Shown: positions 40,640 to 52,870, numbered from the stretch's first letter. The stretch is DNA of 64,000 nucleotides from Micrasema longulum (GCA_022494885.1 JAGVSM010001148.1:1-64000), one strand, 5' to 3'. Made by a program: numbers and translations. Notes: generated by a model not told the origin, from the letters alone.

Positions 40640-43315
40640 TTCAATATCACCATATTCACTAGATGCAAAAAAAACATAATTAACAAATACATGGCAAATC
40701 AAATATAATAAAGACCATGCAATAAAAAATAAAAAAAAACAAAAAAAAACAATTATCTTTAGCTTTCGTGATCAGCTATTTCCCTTGTGGAGTTAAGCGA
40801 CAAATTACTAAAGAAGTATACATATACAAGTGTATTATATTTTTAACTTATATAGTTGGACAGTAATGTTAATCGCGATAATCATTAATGAGCGAAAGAA
40901 ATAATAAAACAATACTTAATCATAATAATTATTGTATCTTACTGAAAGTGAATTGGAATTCAAAAGAAACCTATAAATTTCTACAATTTTTAAAACATAC
41001 CACGAATAGGTGTTCATTAAGAAAAGAAAAACAGAAAAGCATCATGTAAAATAAATAATTTAAGTAATTGAATAAATAATGATTATTAATGTTCAAACCA
41101 TTAACTTTCTGTAAAAAATAAATATGAATAAAAATAAAAATGTAAATATCAGTATTTAACCATTTAAATGTTTCTTTGTCTACCGGTTTCGAGACGTACC
41201 CTGCGAGAGAACATGTTCGGACATCGTGGTGTTTGCATCCCCCTTAAGTCTGCATGTAGTTTATGTACTTTTTCATACTACGGTGGTGGTAAAGGTGAAA
41301 GCGTATATTAGTATTTGCATTTTGGTGTAGTGAGTTTCTTGACGAAGAGAAGAGAGGTAAGTGGTTTAATACTAGTATGATAATTTGCAAATCATCTTGG
41401 ACTTTCCGGCGCTTTCGTCATAATTTACTCATGTCAATTACTTTGAAAGAATCTCGCCTATAAATCAAGCCAACATCTTGAAGAACTGCCCTAGAAATGA
41501 TTGATGCTTAGCTGTCTATCATCCGAGGTCTCTGCAGTCAATGTTATATCTGGTGATGGGCTTAAAAGTTGCTAAACAGACTGTTAAAGATATTTATTTT
41601 TCTTCAGTCTCAATTGTGTGCGCTCCAAAACTTTGATTTTTCCTTTAAATATTGAGCCGAGATACATATTAAGGCTTCCTTTTGATCTTGCAATAATTTT
41701 AGTTCATTTAAAGGTATTTTAGTTGAAAATTGACTGAAATTAGCACAGATGCATTTGCACATAGCAATGTCTAAGAGATTTGAAATTGCATCTTCGTAAA
41801 ACTCCATTTTATTTTCGGCAACTCAATATTTCTTCATTTGTTCGTAATTGTGATATTAATGAGTTTTCCTATAATTGCTGCCAATATATAAAAATGTTTA
41901 TTCACTGCACCCTAAAACATATTATGCCTACCCGCCTAATGACACTATTAGTTGATTGTTTATTAAGACAAATGTTGTTAAATATTTTATGTTTTATTAT
42001 GTAAAATAATAAAGTAAAAGCATTCGTAGTTTCTCTCTGATAAAAATAAGATACTTATATGTAATTTACCAAATAGCTTCATTGATGTACCATCGCTACT
42101 AGAACAAGTGGCATTCAATGTTCCGATCCACCGGTTGCGAAATAATAATGTGGTGTTCCTTGATCAGTACAGCCCAAATTATGGCTTTCATGCACCACCG
42201 TCCCAATTGTGACGCATTGTAAACTCGAAGATCTGAAATTGTTAAGAGTAAGTGTTTCTAGATTTCAACAATCACTAAGATCTTGTCCTGAGTTAGTAAT
42301 TATTTTTTTTTTTATCCTAGCTTTAATTTTCTTTATTTGTATTTTATTTCAATTGAGCCTGTATATATTATTAAGATTTGTGTTTGCTATTTTTGAATGC
42401 ACTGAGTATATTAATAAATAAATATTTATATGTTCTTACATGGAAACAATTTTTTCACTGATTTTCTACTTCATATTTTAGTTCAATTGGAACTGTCTGA
42501 TTCAATTAAAATATAATCAGAATTTTCATGATTTTTTTATTTGATAGTGAAATAATGCTGTAACATTATTAACAGTTGCATATATACAACTGCACTTTTC
42601 AATTAGGGTGACTAGCATAAATTGAACTGCTTTGTTATTTGTCATAAAACAACTTTCTTCGATGAATCTCTAAGTAATGGCGAAGCAGAATAATGGTTCT
42701 AGAAAAAAGCACAGAAAACAATTGAGCATCTCGAGAGTTGTAAGTTACTGTGTACCATTTGGGAGTCATTGTTAAAGGAACTAAATCTGAACAGAATGTC
42801 GAAACTTTAACTCAAAGGACAGGATTGCTGTTTGAAGACATCTTCTCCGAGATTATTTAATTAAAAGAAACAACTGCTGCCATTTTCTTAAATACTTTAC
42901 CTTTTTTCCTTCACAGAACGGAATCATTTTTATCAAAGAAATTTGATTAAAAAAGTCGATTGTACCTCAACTCATTTGAAAACAAAGAATTGTTTGGGAC
43001 AAAAGGAATCTCGTGAAAGTTTTTTGTTAGAAACAGCAGCTTCATTTAACATAAAGAATTAAACAAACCTTAATCGGGACGATAAAAATTAAAGAAAAAA
43101 ATAAATGAAAATGACCAGTTTTAAAGGATGACTTTTGTTACTGCATTAATTATATCCTTTTCAACTGGAAAAAATCTTTTACATAATTTGAAGGTGTGAC
43201 GGAAATTAACCATATTTGTAAATTTTACTTTTATCAAGTAAAATTGTTTAAATGAAAATGCAGGTATTATTCTGAAGAAACATTCACATTGTATTACTTC
43301 AAACAATATTTTAAA
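40640..43315. other. Long stretch without recognised genes
   Basis: Two less AT-rich patches stand out: 41180-41350 (GTTTCGAGACGTACCCTGCG) and 42110-42220 (TCCACCGGTTGCG). Small frames at 41610-41807 and 41780-42004 show no motif. I see no repeat partner in the window. Confidence 0.35.
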
Positions 43316-43320
43316 TAATC

Positions 43321-43823
43321 CCACTTCACCTGTTTATCTGAGAGAGCTCATCCAACCTCTTTCACAACACGGACTATCTCTTCATTCTAGTAACGAGAGA
43401 ACCATTTTAATAAACAGTCATCGCTCTAATTTTCTTGCATCCTTTTTCACAGTAGTAGCCGCTCGATTGTAGAATAATCTACCCACTAATGTTAGAGACG
43501 CCCCTTTTTTATTTACATTTAAGTCAATATTGAAATGTCACTATCTAAATACTTAAATTGTTCCTTTATCCTTCTTCTTTCCTTCCCATTCCCTTTCCTT
43601 TCTTCATAGTATAGTGTTAATTCTTTTTAAATATATTTATTTTTGTTAATTTTTGCTTTAAATTTTTGTATAAAATTGTAAGATTCAATATCTCCATGTA
43701 TTTATAATTTTCTCTAACTGAACAATTTGGGTAGGTAGGAAGAAATTGCCTTAAGGCAATATGCCCGCCCTTATATTTATATTTATTGTATATGTATATT
43801 AAGTGTCAAAAAAAAAAAAAAAA
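43321..43823 (+). pseudogene. L2a: LINE RT C-terminus, 3' UTR and poly(A)
   Basis: The + frame reads PVYLRELIQPLSQHGLSL, SSNERTILINSHRSNFLASF, FTVVAARL, stop (43470-43472), NNLPTNVRDAPFLFTFKSIL and KCHYLNT with stop at 43554-43556. AARLWNNLP followed by S(I/F)xxFK is a hallmark of Jockey/RTE-type insect LINE C-termini; here W is replaced by the stop. A 250-base 3' UTR leads to a 16-base A-run at 43808-43823. Strongly 5'-truncated. Confidence 0.85.
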
Positions 43824-43829
43824 TCTTCT

Positions 43830-44120
43830 AAATTTAAAATAAAAAGAGAAAAGAGACAAAGCGTATTACTAAAAAAATGCTCGGTCAAGGATAAAAACTT
43901 GGGCCCAACAGGTAACAGAGTAAGATAAGGCAGGTCTTTTCAGACATCGAAAATATATTTCTGAGCGAAAAATAAGGAACAATAAATAAGAATTAATTAA
44001 ATATTCTACTAATGATGCCGTTAAATTAAATTAAGAAACAACAATTAATTTCTACAAAGAAATTTAAGAAACTAATTTGAAAGTGTTATTTTATTTTACT
44101 ATGAAAAACGTTTAAGAAAA
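43830..44120. other. No recognised feature
   Basis: AT-rich. Confidence 0.4.
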
Positions 44121-44126
44121 TGTATA

Positions 44127-44250
44127 ATCATCATCATTAATCCCACACCTGATGTTGTATAGGGTACTGCATAAGTAAATAACTGCATGCCCTGTATTGC
44201 GATTGTATTACGGGAAGGAAAGGTGATTAGTCTCACGCTTCAGTAACCAT
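44127..44250 (-). repeat. SINE-B 3' part with (ATG)n tail
   Basis: On +: ATCATCATCATTAATCCC, GATGTTGTATAGGGTACTGC and GGTGATTAGTCTCACGCTTC, the antisense of the SINE-B distal body. Confidence 0.7.
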
Positions 44251-44349
44251 TCGAGTTACAGTAGAATATTGCAATGTAAAATAGGTGGCCATCTTTCAAC
44301 ATTATATAACATTGTACTGAATGATGTTACTATTTTATTGTAATTCAAA

Positions 44350-44975
44350 ATGTAGCAAAATGCGCTGACAATGTTTTTGTCAAGTGATTTTCCTTTTGTG
44401 GTCCCTGAAAATGTCATCCGAAGCGCTAGATTGATCATCTTACATTCGAGTAGAAAAAAATATCAAGAGGAAAAGGGGTCGTACTTTTCTTTAAACGATT
44501 TTATTCCCGTATTTTCCCCAAACTATGACACTAGAGAAATAATTTTTGGCTCTCCATAAACATTTACTATTGGCGTGTATATTTTAATTTGCTTTTTTAA
44601 CAAATTGTTTTTTTTTTATGTGAGGTAGAACCATCCGAAGACTTAAAAGAACCCCCAGTTTTATCTGCTGTCTTCGGACGTACGGTATACAAAATATGAT
44701 AAACGATAAAGATACAGACATAGACAATTTCATTCTGATACTTTTTCATTAAAAACAACAACAAAATTGACGCAGTTTTCGTGTACCAAAAACGCGTTGG
44801 TCTTTTTTTCGCACAGTATCGGGAAGGCATTTGCAAGAGGGCGGAAAAACAATGTTCATCAATACATATTTATCAAAATTCCCAGACACCGCCTATCCTC
44901 TTGAGACACGCTGTGGTTGGTATACTAAAACAGTGTCCTATGCACTAATATATGCGGAATGGGAAAGATGATGAT
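44350..44975 (+). repeat. SINE-B copy with ~430 bp of other DNA inside
   Basis: The left piece (44350-44460) is GCGCTGACAATGTTTTTGTC, GGTCCCTGAAAATG, AAGCGCTAGATTGATCATC and TTACATTCGAGTAG. The right piece (about 44895-44975) is GGTTGGTATACTAAAACAGT, TATGCACTAATATATGCGG and tail AGATGATGATAA. The DNA between includes the short repeat shared with 25285. Confidence 0.55.
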
Positions 44976-45545
44976 AATTCCATTACGTTGCGCTGTTTAA
45001 ATGTCCATTTTTATATAATTAACTTAAATCTATGCATTATCAAAATGAAAACTGTTTATTTGTTCTGTATCAAGGCAATATTACAAAGGAAATATCTTTT
45101 TCTTTTTATTTCTAACCCACCGAGACATTATTTAACAAAGGTGGAAAAAGAATTTCTGTTGTCCGAGACATAAAAAGATGCCGCAATTATGCCCTTTAAG
45201 TGTTGTCCCATGATGTTGGCATTTTGTATTCGCAAAATTTTTCTTTTTTCCAAGAACATTTTGTGTAAGGGAATTCCACAGTTTTACCCGAGAAGAAAAT
45301 AATAAAGTTTTAGAGCTTTTGCTCAAGGGTCACCTGATGTTGCTACTTTATAAAGGATAAATATAAATTACTATGACGCTTATTTTTTTTTGTAATAACA
45401 TGTTGTTTTTAGTATGATAACCATTGTTTTTTTTTTTTTGAAAGAAGGAAGATAATAATTAGTATTATTAATCTGTTATGGTAAGTTAAAGTATTTTTAC
45501 TTAAATACAATCAAATAACCTATGATTTAAATACCCCATAAACCA
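44975..45545. other. AT-rich stretch, nothing recognised
   Basis: No feature supported. Confidence 0.4.
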
Positions 45546-45900
45546 TTGATTGCGTCTGTTTCTCGTAAGCCCGTTCCACATGCATCGTCCCTATCCACTC
45601 GGTCCGGTAAAAATGGGGTGGGTTGAAACTTATTTATTATTTTCGCGAATGAATTTTTTTCCTAATATAAATCAAGTGGCGATGAGTCAGCCACGTGATT
45701 TGCTGGTTCATGTATTTGACTGCCAATTAATAAATAAAATAATTAACACAAACAATTATTTATCAATCCATACTATAGTTTATTTATTGGGCCGGTGGAA
45801 TTTTTATGTGTTTATAAAAACGGCTATATTTGGGTGCAGGAATTTGGGCCTTATTATTAAAGTATATCGGGGTCATTTTCGTATGTCAAAATGATGTCAC
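45546..45900 (+). other. Unique, possibly conserved non-coding element
   Basis: An unusually balanced, unique segment open for 114 codons on + (45550-45894). It contains a palindromic CCACGTGA E-box-like word (about 45692), several TAATTA/ATTAAT homeodomain-like words (45725-45745) and GGGCCGGTGGAATTTTTATG. The predicted peptide (NFFPNINQVAMSQPRDLLVH, AIFGCRNLGLIIKVYRGHF) matches nothing I know. It may be a regulatory element or an unrecognised exon. Confidence 0.3.
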
Positions 45901-45904
45901 TCTA

Positions 45905-46250
45905 AGCATCGAACAGAAAGTAAGATAAAAGGCTTTGTGTGGTGGGGAAAAAGTTCAAATTTTTCACTCAAAACTTCAAACGGAAAGGAGAAATGAAACT
46001 GTCAAAAGTTAAAACACGTCGAATAACTTAAAATATATTTGTGTTAAATAGGTGCGAAGGTTTTCACGGTCACTGTTATCAATTCGTTTCTGTTCTTATT
46101 TGTAATAAAACACCGTTTCGATGAAAGATTTTAAAATTTAAAACATTAAATTCAATCATATTGAACAGTGTTGTTCAATTTCCTGAATTACGCGTTTTCA
46201 GGTTAGAAATAATATTTTTAAGTGTACGCTCGCGTGTGCGCTCGCAAATA
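45905..46250. other. No recognised feature
   Basis: AT-rich. Confidence 0.4.
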
Positions 46251-46255
46251 TTTTA

Positions 46256-46600
46256 TTTTACTTTCTTTTATTTTGTTTTATTTTATTTGGGATTTTGACA
46301 GCTATAACATAAACAAAATAATTAGAAAAATCTTAACAATACTAAAGCCAATTAAAAAAATCCACTGTAAATATAATGACACATAATATATAAGAAAAGA
46401 AGTTTAGTAATTGTATTTGTGTGACGTTTGTATTCATGTGTATGTGAATGTGTGTATGCGTGAATGAATGAGGGAGAGGATACATGTGCGTGTGGGAATG
46501 AATGAGGGAGAGGGTGCGTGTGTGTGGGTGCGTAAGTATGAAAAAAATAATTGTTTAAAACTTGTAAATTGTTTTAAAATGGTACAATAAAGAGCTAAGT
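46256..46600 (-). repeat. L8-like LINE 3' end, antisense, with A/AT tail
   Basis: In antisense it starts with a CA-rich run (CACGCACCCTCTCCCTCATT, repeated at 46440-46530) and ends with AAATAAAATAAAACAAAATA at 46256-46290, like 33720-33940. Confidence 0.55.
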
Positions 46601-48385
46601 AAAAAGTTAGAAACCTTTTTGTTAAAATTCAAATGACGAAATTATATAAATTGTATTTTTTTTTTAAAGTATGTTAAATTTCAAAACCGTATTCTGAAAA
46701 AAAAAGCATTTTATTTTAAAATTTAACTGATACACATCGAATGAATAATGTGCGACGAGTCCTATACAATACAGTAGGTAACCACAAAATGCAGTAAATA
46801 CGAAATAATGACAACAATACAATAAGGTTTGATAATACGCGAACGTTGATTCAAAACGAACACAAAAAATGCATATTATATGCACCTACATAATATATAA
46901 ATAAGAATAACATATAAGTTTAATATATATGATTCGGATTATAAAAATCAGGTGTCACAAACAGTTGGCCCGCAGTACGGGGATACATAATTATATTAAA
47001 AGATCTTCTCACTATAAAACTTATATTTGTTCAGGGATAGACAGCAACGGAGAGGAGGATGGGGACAAAGACAATTTATTACCTATGGCAGTTTTGATAA
47101 ATTTAATATTTTTGGTAAATATATCTATTTCGTTAAATTTCCTGTTATACGTATCCATAATGTGAAACCATGTTAATATATTACGTATGTATTTTTTTCT
47201 ATTTTTATTGATTTTATTTATGAGTTCCCTTACATGCAATATATCCATTTTAAAATAAATTGTGAACTGCACATTTAACGGGATGATGACAATTTAAAAT
47301 CAACAAGGAAAAAACATAATTTTAATTTAAACATTCGTGTCACAATCGAGTTGAATAAATGTAATTGCCAAAAATGCAGTTGGCGACAATGCTTAAGTCA
47401 ATTTTTTTTCGTTGATGAAGAAATACTTGATACGTACAAATACCTTGCAAGTCCGATGAATGTGTCTACACATGCAAAATGCCAAGCATTCTTTATAATA
47501 ATACAAAAACAATGGAATGTTTTCATAAAGCCTTCGTGCAGACAAGCCTCTGTTATTATTTAATTGCCAATTCGAGGCGTTTGAAAAGGGAATCGAAATT
47601 TCTGAAAAAATTAAAAAATAATGTGAATTCACCAAAAATCTTTAAAAAAAATTAATAATACTAGCAGAGCCCGTACCCTAGTGAAAAATTAACTTTTACC
47701 TTCAACTTTATGTACAAAGTGAAATTAAGTTTTGTGTATATATTTTTTTAAAGTTTTGTAGATATTATTATTCACGTGTTAAATTACAGGTTACCGATAA
47801 AAATATTTTAGATTTTTGTACAAATACACACATTTTTGTACATAAATATCGATTTCACTTCATACCGTCTCGATATGTACCGAAGAATTTAGTTTATTAT
47901 CGTGGCCTAGGGCTTCGATTATTATTAAGTTTACTTTAAAAATTATTTTTGGACTGTTCAGCAAATTTTGCTTATTGGTAAACAAACATTTTACTTTATA
48001 CAGAAAATAAATGTGTTTGTCGTTTGAACTTATAAAACTTCAAAACATATGATTTACAAAGAAAACAGCAGACGTTTTACCCATTTTTTAGTTGTTGCAT
48101 TTTTGGCGTTTCATCTAATCTGTGAGGCAAATAAGGATTTTATCGTTTAAGCAAAATGCCCTTTATATTTTTTTTAAAATCTGGCGCTTTAGTCACACAG
48201 AAAATGGCGGATTTCAAACGCCGACTGGGGTTTAAATCCTAGATTTAAACCTCAGAGTAATAATGCGCCAAGCTATAGAGGAACCCAAACGTAGGAATTC
48301 TATGACTATATTAAAAAAAACTGAAAATACTTGGGTCTGTTAATTTTTTTATTTATTTATTCATTTTATTCACAACTTACTTATG
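46600..48385. other. Long stretch without recognised genes
   Basis: Several short frames on both strands, none with motifs. The patch 48185-48300 is more balanced (GGCGGATTTCAAACGCCGAC). Confidence 0.35.
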
Positions 48386-48389
48386 TTTC

Positions 48390-48640
48390 ATTCATTAAAA
48401 CGTAAATCCCAACTCCATGGAACCAAAGTCCTGTTGAGTTTGTTTGTTAGTCCGTCACATCTCCGAAACGGCAAGTAGTAGCGGCCTGAAATTCGGACAC
48501 GTCATTTGAGATGCGATTTCAAGGTTAACGATACTATTTTAGAGTAAAATTTTAATCGACCTCTACTCGATAATAACTCATACTTTATATGGATGCCTAG
48601 TGCGGCCCCGACATATTGCCCGTAATCAACTGTCATTATC
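48390..48640. repeat. M4-like terminal fragment plus unidentified repeat
   Basis: CGTAAATCCCAACTCCATGG, AACCAAAGTCCTGTTGAG resemble the M4 TIR. It is followed by CATCTCCGAAACGGCAAGTA and CCTGAAATTCGGACACGTC, a sentence typical of untranslated parts of insect transposons. Confidence 0.45.
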
Positions 48641-49031
48641 AACAGTAAAAATACTTTAATTCACAAATGTATCCCCCTAATTGAAAAAAAAAATTCTTTA
48701 AAGAAAATGTGTGGATATATGGAAAGTTTTTAAGTAACATTATACACGTGTAGGGACAATAAATGCGAAAAATCAATGTTAATCATGGAAAAATATTCAA
48801 AATCAATTACCTGTTATAACTGACTTCTTTAACACCTTTGACACTCCTACTGCTGCAACCAAACATACTGCAATTCACCATAGTCGATTTTTATTTAGTA
48901 TGACGTAAATATCCAATTTCATTTAAATTATTTATTGACAATTCTTGATGGAATTCCATTGTAATGATGTAATAACTTATATTTCCGTTTAAATTATTAA
49001 TTTTAAAAAATACTTCCACTTATTTATTTTG

Positions 49032-49075
49032 ACCAATTAGCGCTTTCACCCTCTAATGGGCATCTTCAGACTGGT
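49032..49075 (-). ncRNA. Candidate hammerhead ribozyme, left arm
   Basis: On the minus strand: stem I ACCAGU (49075-49070) with AUUGGU (49037-49032), six pairs including one G-U. CUGAAGA is at 49069-49063, with an extra U 49062. Stem II is GCCC (49061-49058) with GGGU (49051-49048). GAAA is at 49047-49044. The one-pair stem III (A49044-U49039) has loop GCGC, and the cleavage residue is A49038. All core residues are present. Minimal stem III is known for Penelope-type hammerheads and usually limits monomer activity. Confidence 0.6.
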
Positions 49076-49181
49076 GAATATTATACAGTGTAAGGGTAAT
49101 TTTTACAAAACTAAATTTTATCTTAAGTGTAGGTTCCTTTTAAAAATAAGTTATATAATATTAATAAACTCTGTAATATTC

Positions 49182-49224
49182 ACCAGTCTGAAGAGCCTAT
49201 TAGAGGGCGAAAGCGCTAATTGGT
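49182..49224 (+). ncRNA. Candidate hammerhead ribozyme, right arm
   Basis: On +: stem I ACCAGU (49182-49187) with AUUGGU (49219-49224). CUGAAGA is at 49188-49194. Stem II is GCC (49195-49197) with GGC/GGGC (to 49208), three to four pairs. GAAA is at 49209-49212, loop GCGC at 49213-49216, U49217, and cleavage residue A49218. Core consensus CUGANGA…GAAA…UH is complete, with no extra U. It diverges from the left-arm copy in stem II, where the partners still pair. Confidence 0.6.
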
Positions 49225-49476
49225 CAAAATAAATAAGTGGAAGTGTACCAAGTATTTTTCTTTAAAATTAATAACTTATATGGAAATATAAGTTATTACA
49301 TCAGTAAATATCCAAGTTGTTTACAAACAAAGCCAAGCACAGCGACAAAAGCCGATAGAATGGTTATGCCTATGTTGTCAAATAAACTAAATGGCCGCCA
49401 ATTTGTTGCTAACCAACATCTCTTAAGTTCTATGAAACATAGTGATAGGGCTTTTCTATGGGTTGACGCATCTGAG

Positions 49477-49518
49477 ATGTGCATGCATGATGTGCATGCA
49501 TGATGTGCAATGCATGTG
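49477..49518. repeat. 13 bp minisatellite, ~3 units
   Basis: GATGTGCATGCAT repeated three times, the last unit slightly altered. Confidence 0.85.
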
Positions 49519-49519
49519 A

Positions 49520-51235
49520 GTGGTTATAGTGATTCATGTCCGGGTCAAAATAAAAGTCAGATTGTATTTACAACCATACATTATATTTTATATATCAAAC
49601 ATCAAACTTATTTATTTTTATTATTATTATTACCACCATTCAATTAAATTATCTTTTACAAATTTGTTTATAAATTAAATTTATACTATCCAGGTTAAGT
49701 GTGAACTTTTTTAACTATCATGATTTTAATATGCTAAATGTATAGATTTCTCGAAAAGTTTGAAAGCTATCACTAAAATGATTTATTTTAGATTTTAAAA
49801 AAAAAAACTATTCTGTAATATAGTAAAATATAGATCCCCATTTTAAAGTCTACTGTCGATGTCATAAATTTTCATATGACAGTGGCTGATCACTTGAGCA
49901 CGAGACATTTTGTATAGGTACATGATTTTTTTACTAAATGAATGTATGATTGTAAAAACACCCTAAAGACTTTAGACCATACAAGAAAATGTTGGAAAAT
50001 GAACAAAAACTGCTCTCTGAAAAAAAATATTGGAATTCAAATTTTATGAATGGATCATAACGTATAATGTGTTTAGCTGTATGTTGGAAAAATATCATGA
50101 ATCTGTATTATTTAACAATTTTTTTATGAATTTTTAAATTTTATGGATAATGGTATTTTTATAATCAAACTTTAGGCTTGTATGAATACATTCTTACTTA
50201 ATTTTAAATTTAAAATTTATTTTTCACAATCATTTGCCCTAAATAATATTCTTACAACTTATTAAATGTTAAATATGCAGGATTGAAAGTGTATTTAAAA
50301 TCAGATTTTAATTATAACCTATAATTTTGGGTGTTTGAAGTACAACCCGATATGTTTTTTACACTCAAACAATGCATTTTACCATTTTGAACACTTTCTG
50401 TAACAAAAAAGTATTTTCGACAAAATGTGGTCTAAAGGATGTTTTAACAATCATACATTCAAATATTATACAAAGAATATAACATCGTTTTTCTTACATA
50501 GTCAATAATTTTATTGTAAATAAGCGAAGCCATCATAAAGCGTATTGTTTGACTTGGAAAAACAAATATGAAATTGAATAAATAATTTGAATGTTATTGG
50601 TAAATGAGTAGGTACAATTCATAATGAAGCAATTTTTGTTGAATTATTCAGGTGTTCTTTAAAAAAGTGTCGAAGCGAGGCAGATATCAAAATGACATTA
50701 ACCAAATCCCGGTAGATCACCATAGCACGCCATATTTCCATTACATCATTAATGTTGAATGTAAATTTTTGGCGGAATTCGATTCCATCAGAATAAATTT
50801 CCAATGTAGTCACAACCGTACGCCAACCGTTATAATGTCATTATCGGATCGCCCATAACTTATGAGTTTTCTGATTTTGTGGATTTGTTATTAATATTTA
50901 TTAAGTTAAAAACAGATAGATGCATTAGCGAATAAGTTGTATATTAGACGTTATAATAATTTGTCTCTTTTTAAATAAATTTAAAACTTGGTACCGAAAG
51001 TTAAACTTTGAATAAAAATTGTGTCTGTTTTAATTGTCAAATACATCCTTGTTCTTTTTATTAACACATTTGTTTTTGGTTCATCATTTCATATCCGCTA
51101 GCTAGTACGACCATTTTATTTATTCATTTTTATTTAAATTAGAAACATTCGTTGTTGGGAGTATCCAATTCATTATCATTACGTTACAAATTATACATAG
51201 CAGATTGATTAAATAGGAAAGAGAGAAAAAAAAAG
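49520..51235. other. Long stretch without recognised genes
   Basis: Includes a more balanced patch at 50640-50860 open on both strands (68 codons on +, 64 on -), unidentified. Confidence 0.35.
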
Positions 51236-51239
51236 TCAT

Positions 51240-51605
51240 GTAAAATGAACATACATATCACAATTTGGAAATTGCCTTCCTTGGAGAAATCTCACTGTCA
51301 TGAAATATATCGACATCCGAGGTGAAACGATTGAAAAAAAACAATTGTTCTACCTGTCGGCAATAATCATTGGAAAGTTGGTTCTGCGTCGTGGTAGGTA
51401 GAACAACCTGTGTTATTTTTGTCGAAGATAATTATCAGTGACAAATAGACCAAATTCGTTCAAAATATTGCACCACCAATCAATTGAAAAAAAAGGCACA
51501 CCAAAATGAATATCATTTCCCCTTTACAATAATTGGTAGTCTAGCATTCCTTGTAAGAAGTCAGTCGGAAAAAGCCACGGATAATATCCATACTCCCTGA
51601 GATAC
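51240..51605 (-). pseudogene. L3b: degraded LINE RT C-terminus
   Basis: The minus strand reads (with frame changes) DFLQGMLDYQLL, ILNEFGLFVTDNYLRQK, stop, HRLFYLPRRRTNFPM, then DVDIFHDSEISPRKAIS. These align in order with L3a (FQGMLGYNSLE, SIGLYVPDNYLRQRHH, FRTNLPM, DIDLFHVSEG). At least one stop and two frameshifts. Same family, older. Confidence 0.7.
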
Positions 51606-51609
51606 AGAT

Positions 51610-52195
51610 AACACAGAAATTATTCTGCACCCTCTCTATCATTAACTCTCCCTTCCCGGCGATGTGTAGCTAGTATACACTGCATCTTATAACTGTGATA
51701 TCTTCATAAATATAATAAATGATGGGTTAGGTTAGATTTTCGGCATTCCTTCGTTATACATTTACGTATCGGTGAAAATATTTTTTTTACTTTAGAATTA
51801 ATACTAATTAGTATTAATTCCTAATTAGGAACATAAAAAACGTTGTGTCAAAAATCGAAGATATCGCCATTACAATAAAAAGTTTACCAATGTGTCGCAT
51901 GTTGCGTTCGTGGTAAAAAAATAATCCTAATATATAATTGTCTCGTTAACTCTTTACGTCTCACTCTCGAGAATACGGATATATTTTGGGAGCGAGAGAG
52001 ACAATTTTTATGCGTCACACGCGAGATCAGCAAAGTTTCTTGTACTTCTCCCAGACGCCCGTTAGATGTGTTGGTAACTTCCCGGCTTTCGTTGAGGGCG
52101 GTTCTTTTGCGCGCATTGAAAGCATGAATTAATATTTTTTAATGTTTTTAGCATTGGTTTAAGAATATCATCACTTTTGACTTCAACTATAAATA
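51610..52195. other. Unidentified, with a GC-richer patch at 51950-52120
   Basis: GGGAGCGAGAGAGACAA (about 51989) and TCTCCCAGACGCCCGTTAG (about 52049) occur once. No frame recognised. Confidence 0.3.
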
Positions 52196-52199
52196 ATTG

Positions 52200-52551
52200 A
52201 AGAAATTGCTCATGAATATTACACTTTTACGATTTAAAATCTCTCATTTTTTGTGTCCACGAAGATCCTCCAAGCATCTCTGTCAGCTGCCAGCTATTGT
52301 GCATCTTCCCAAGTCAGGTTCGCGGCCCGTAGTTTTTACACGAATTGCCTACAAACAGTCAGCAGTGGACATCCAAGAAGTCGACAATCTGATGCTTTGT
52401 AAAGTAGGCAAGCGTGATAAAGGTTGTTATAAGGCATCTGCAGCACATGACTAAGCCAGTCGTATCGCCTCCGCTTAATGACAGCTGTCACCAGAGTTTG
52501 TTTCGTCCGTAATACTTCATTTCTTACAAAGTCAAACCACAGCACACCCAA
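52200..52551 (-). pseudogene. L7b: LINE RT C-terminus
   Basis: The minus strand reads FVRNEVLRTKQTLVTAVIKR, RRYDWLSHVLQMP, ACLLYKASDCR, LGCPLLTVCRQFV and stop (52336), then LRAANLTWEDAQ, stop, LAADRDAWRIFVDT. RRxxWLGHVLRMP followed by TWEDAQxLAADRxxWR is the standard C-terminus of a widespread insect endonuclease-RT LINE group (RTE-like). Two stops and a missing 5' end. Confidence 0.75.
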
Positions 52552-52689
52552 AATTTTTCTGAGACATCTGTTCTCAAAACTAATAATTTTGCTGTTTTTG
52601 GCCCTTGTTTTTTTTATATTGAATAAGTTATGCCTGTTTAAATTTTCTTATTATTGTTAGAATTTACACTTGTTTTAGATTTTTATTAT

Positions 52690-52870
52690 AATTGGTATAT
52701 TTTCTTATTTATATTAAAGCTTCCATCGGCATATTCTTTTTGAAACATAAATTTACTAAACATCTACACTATCTTATGAATAGAAGAGGGGGTAAAAGTG
52801 GGTAGGAAACAAGGAATAGAAAGAAAAAGCTGTGATATTTAGATAGTGACATTTCATTGCTATATAAAAT
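52690..52870 (-). pseudogene. L2b: LINE L2 extreme C-terminus and 3' UTR
   Basis: In antisense AATGAAATGTCACTATCTAA encodes MKCHYLN like the end of L2a (KCHYLNT). This is followed by a pyrimidine-rich 3' UTR start (TTCTATTCCTTGTTTCC) as in L2a (43560-43610). Confidence 0.65.

Larger units (their letters stand above)
48962..49302. mobile_element. Palindromic element, ~130 bp arms, each with a hammerhead-like motif
   Basis: The left arm 48962-49090 and right arm 49169-49290 are inverted repeats: GATGTAATAACTTATATTTC outermost, then ATTAATTTTAAA, ACTTCCACTTATTTATTTTG, ACCAATTAGCGCTTTC, CTTCAGACTGGTGAATATT. The centre is about 75-80 bases of AT-rich spacer. No coding frame. It looks like two terminal repeats of a Penelope-like element joined back to back, or a palindromic non-autonomous derivative. 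Confidence 0.75.

Noticed and set aside
42100..42430. Possible LINE 3' UTR
   Set aside because: Only general AT-rich 3' UTR-like composition; no coding end, tail or partner copy in the window.
44460..44900. TIR element bounded by TCAAGAGGA and TCCTCTTGA
   Set aside because: The inverted word is only nine bases and may belong to the surrounding SINE-B; no further terminal symmetry was seen.
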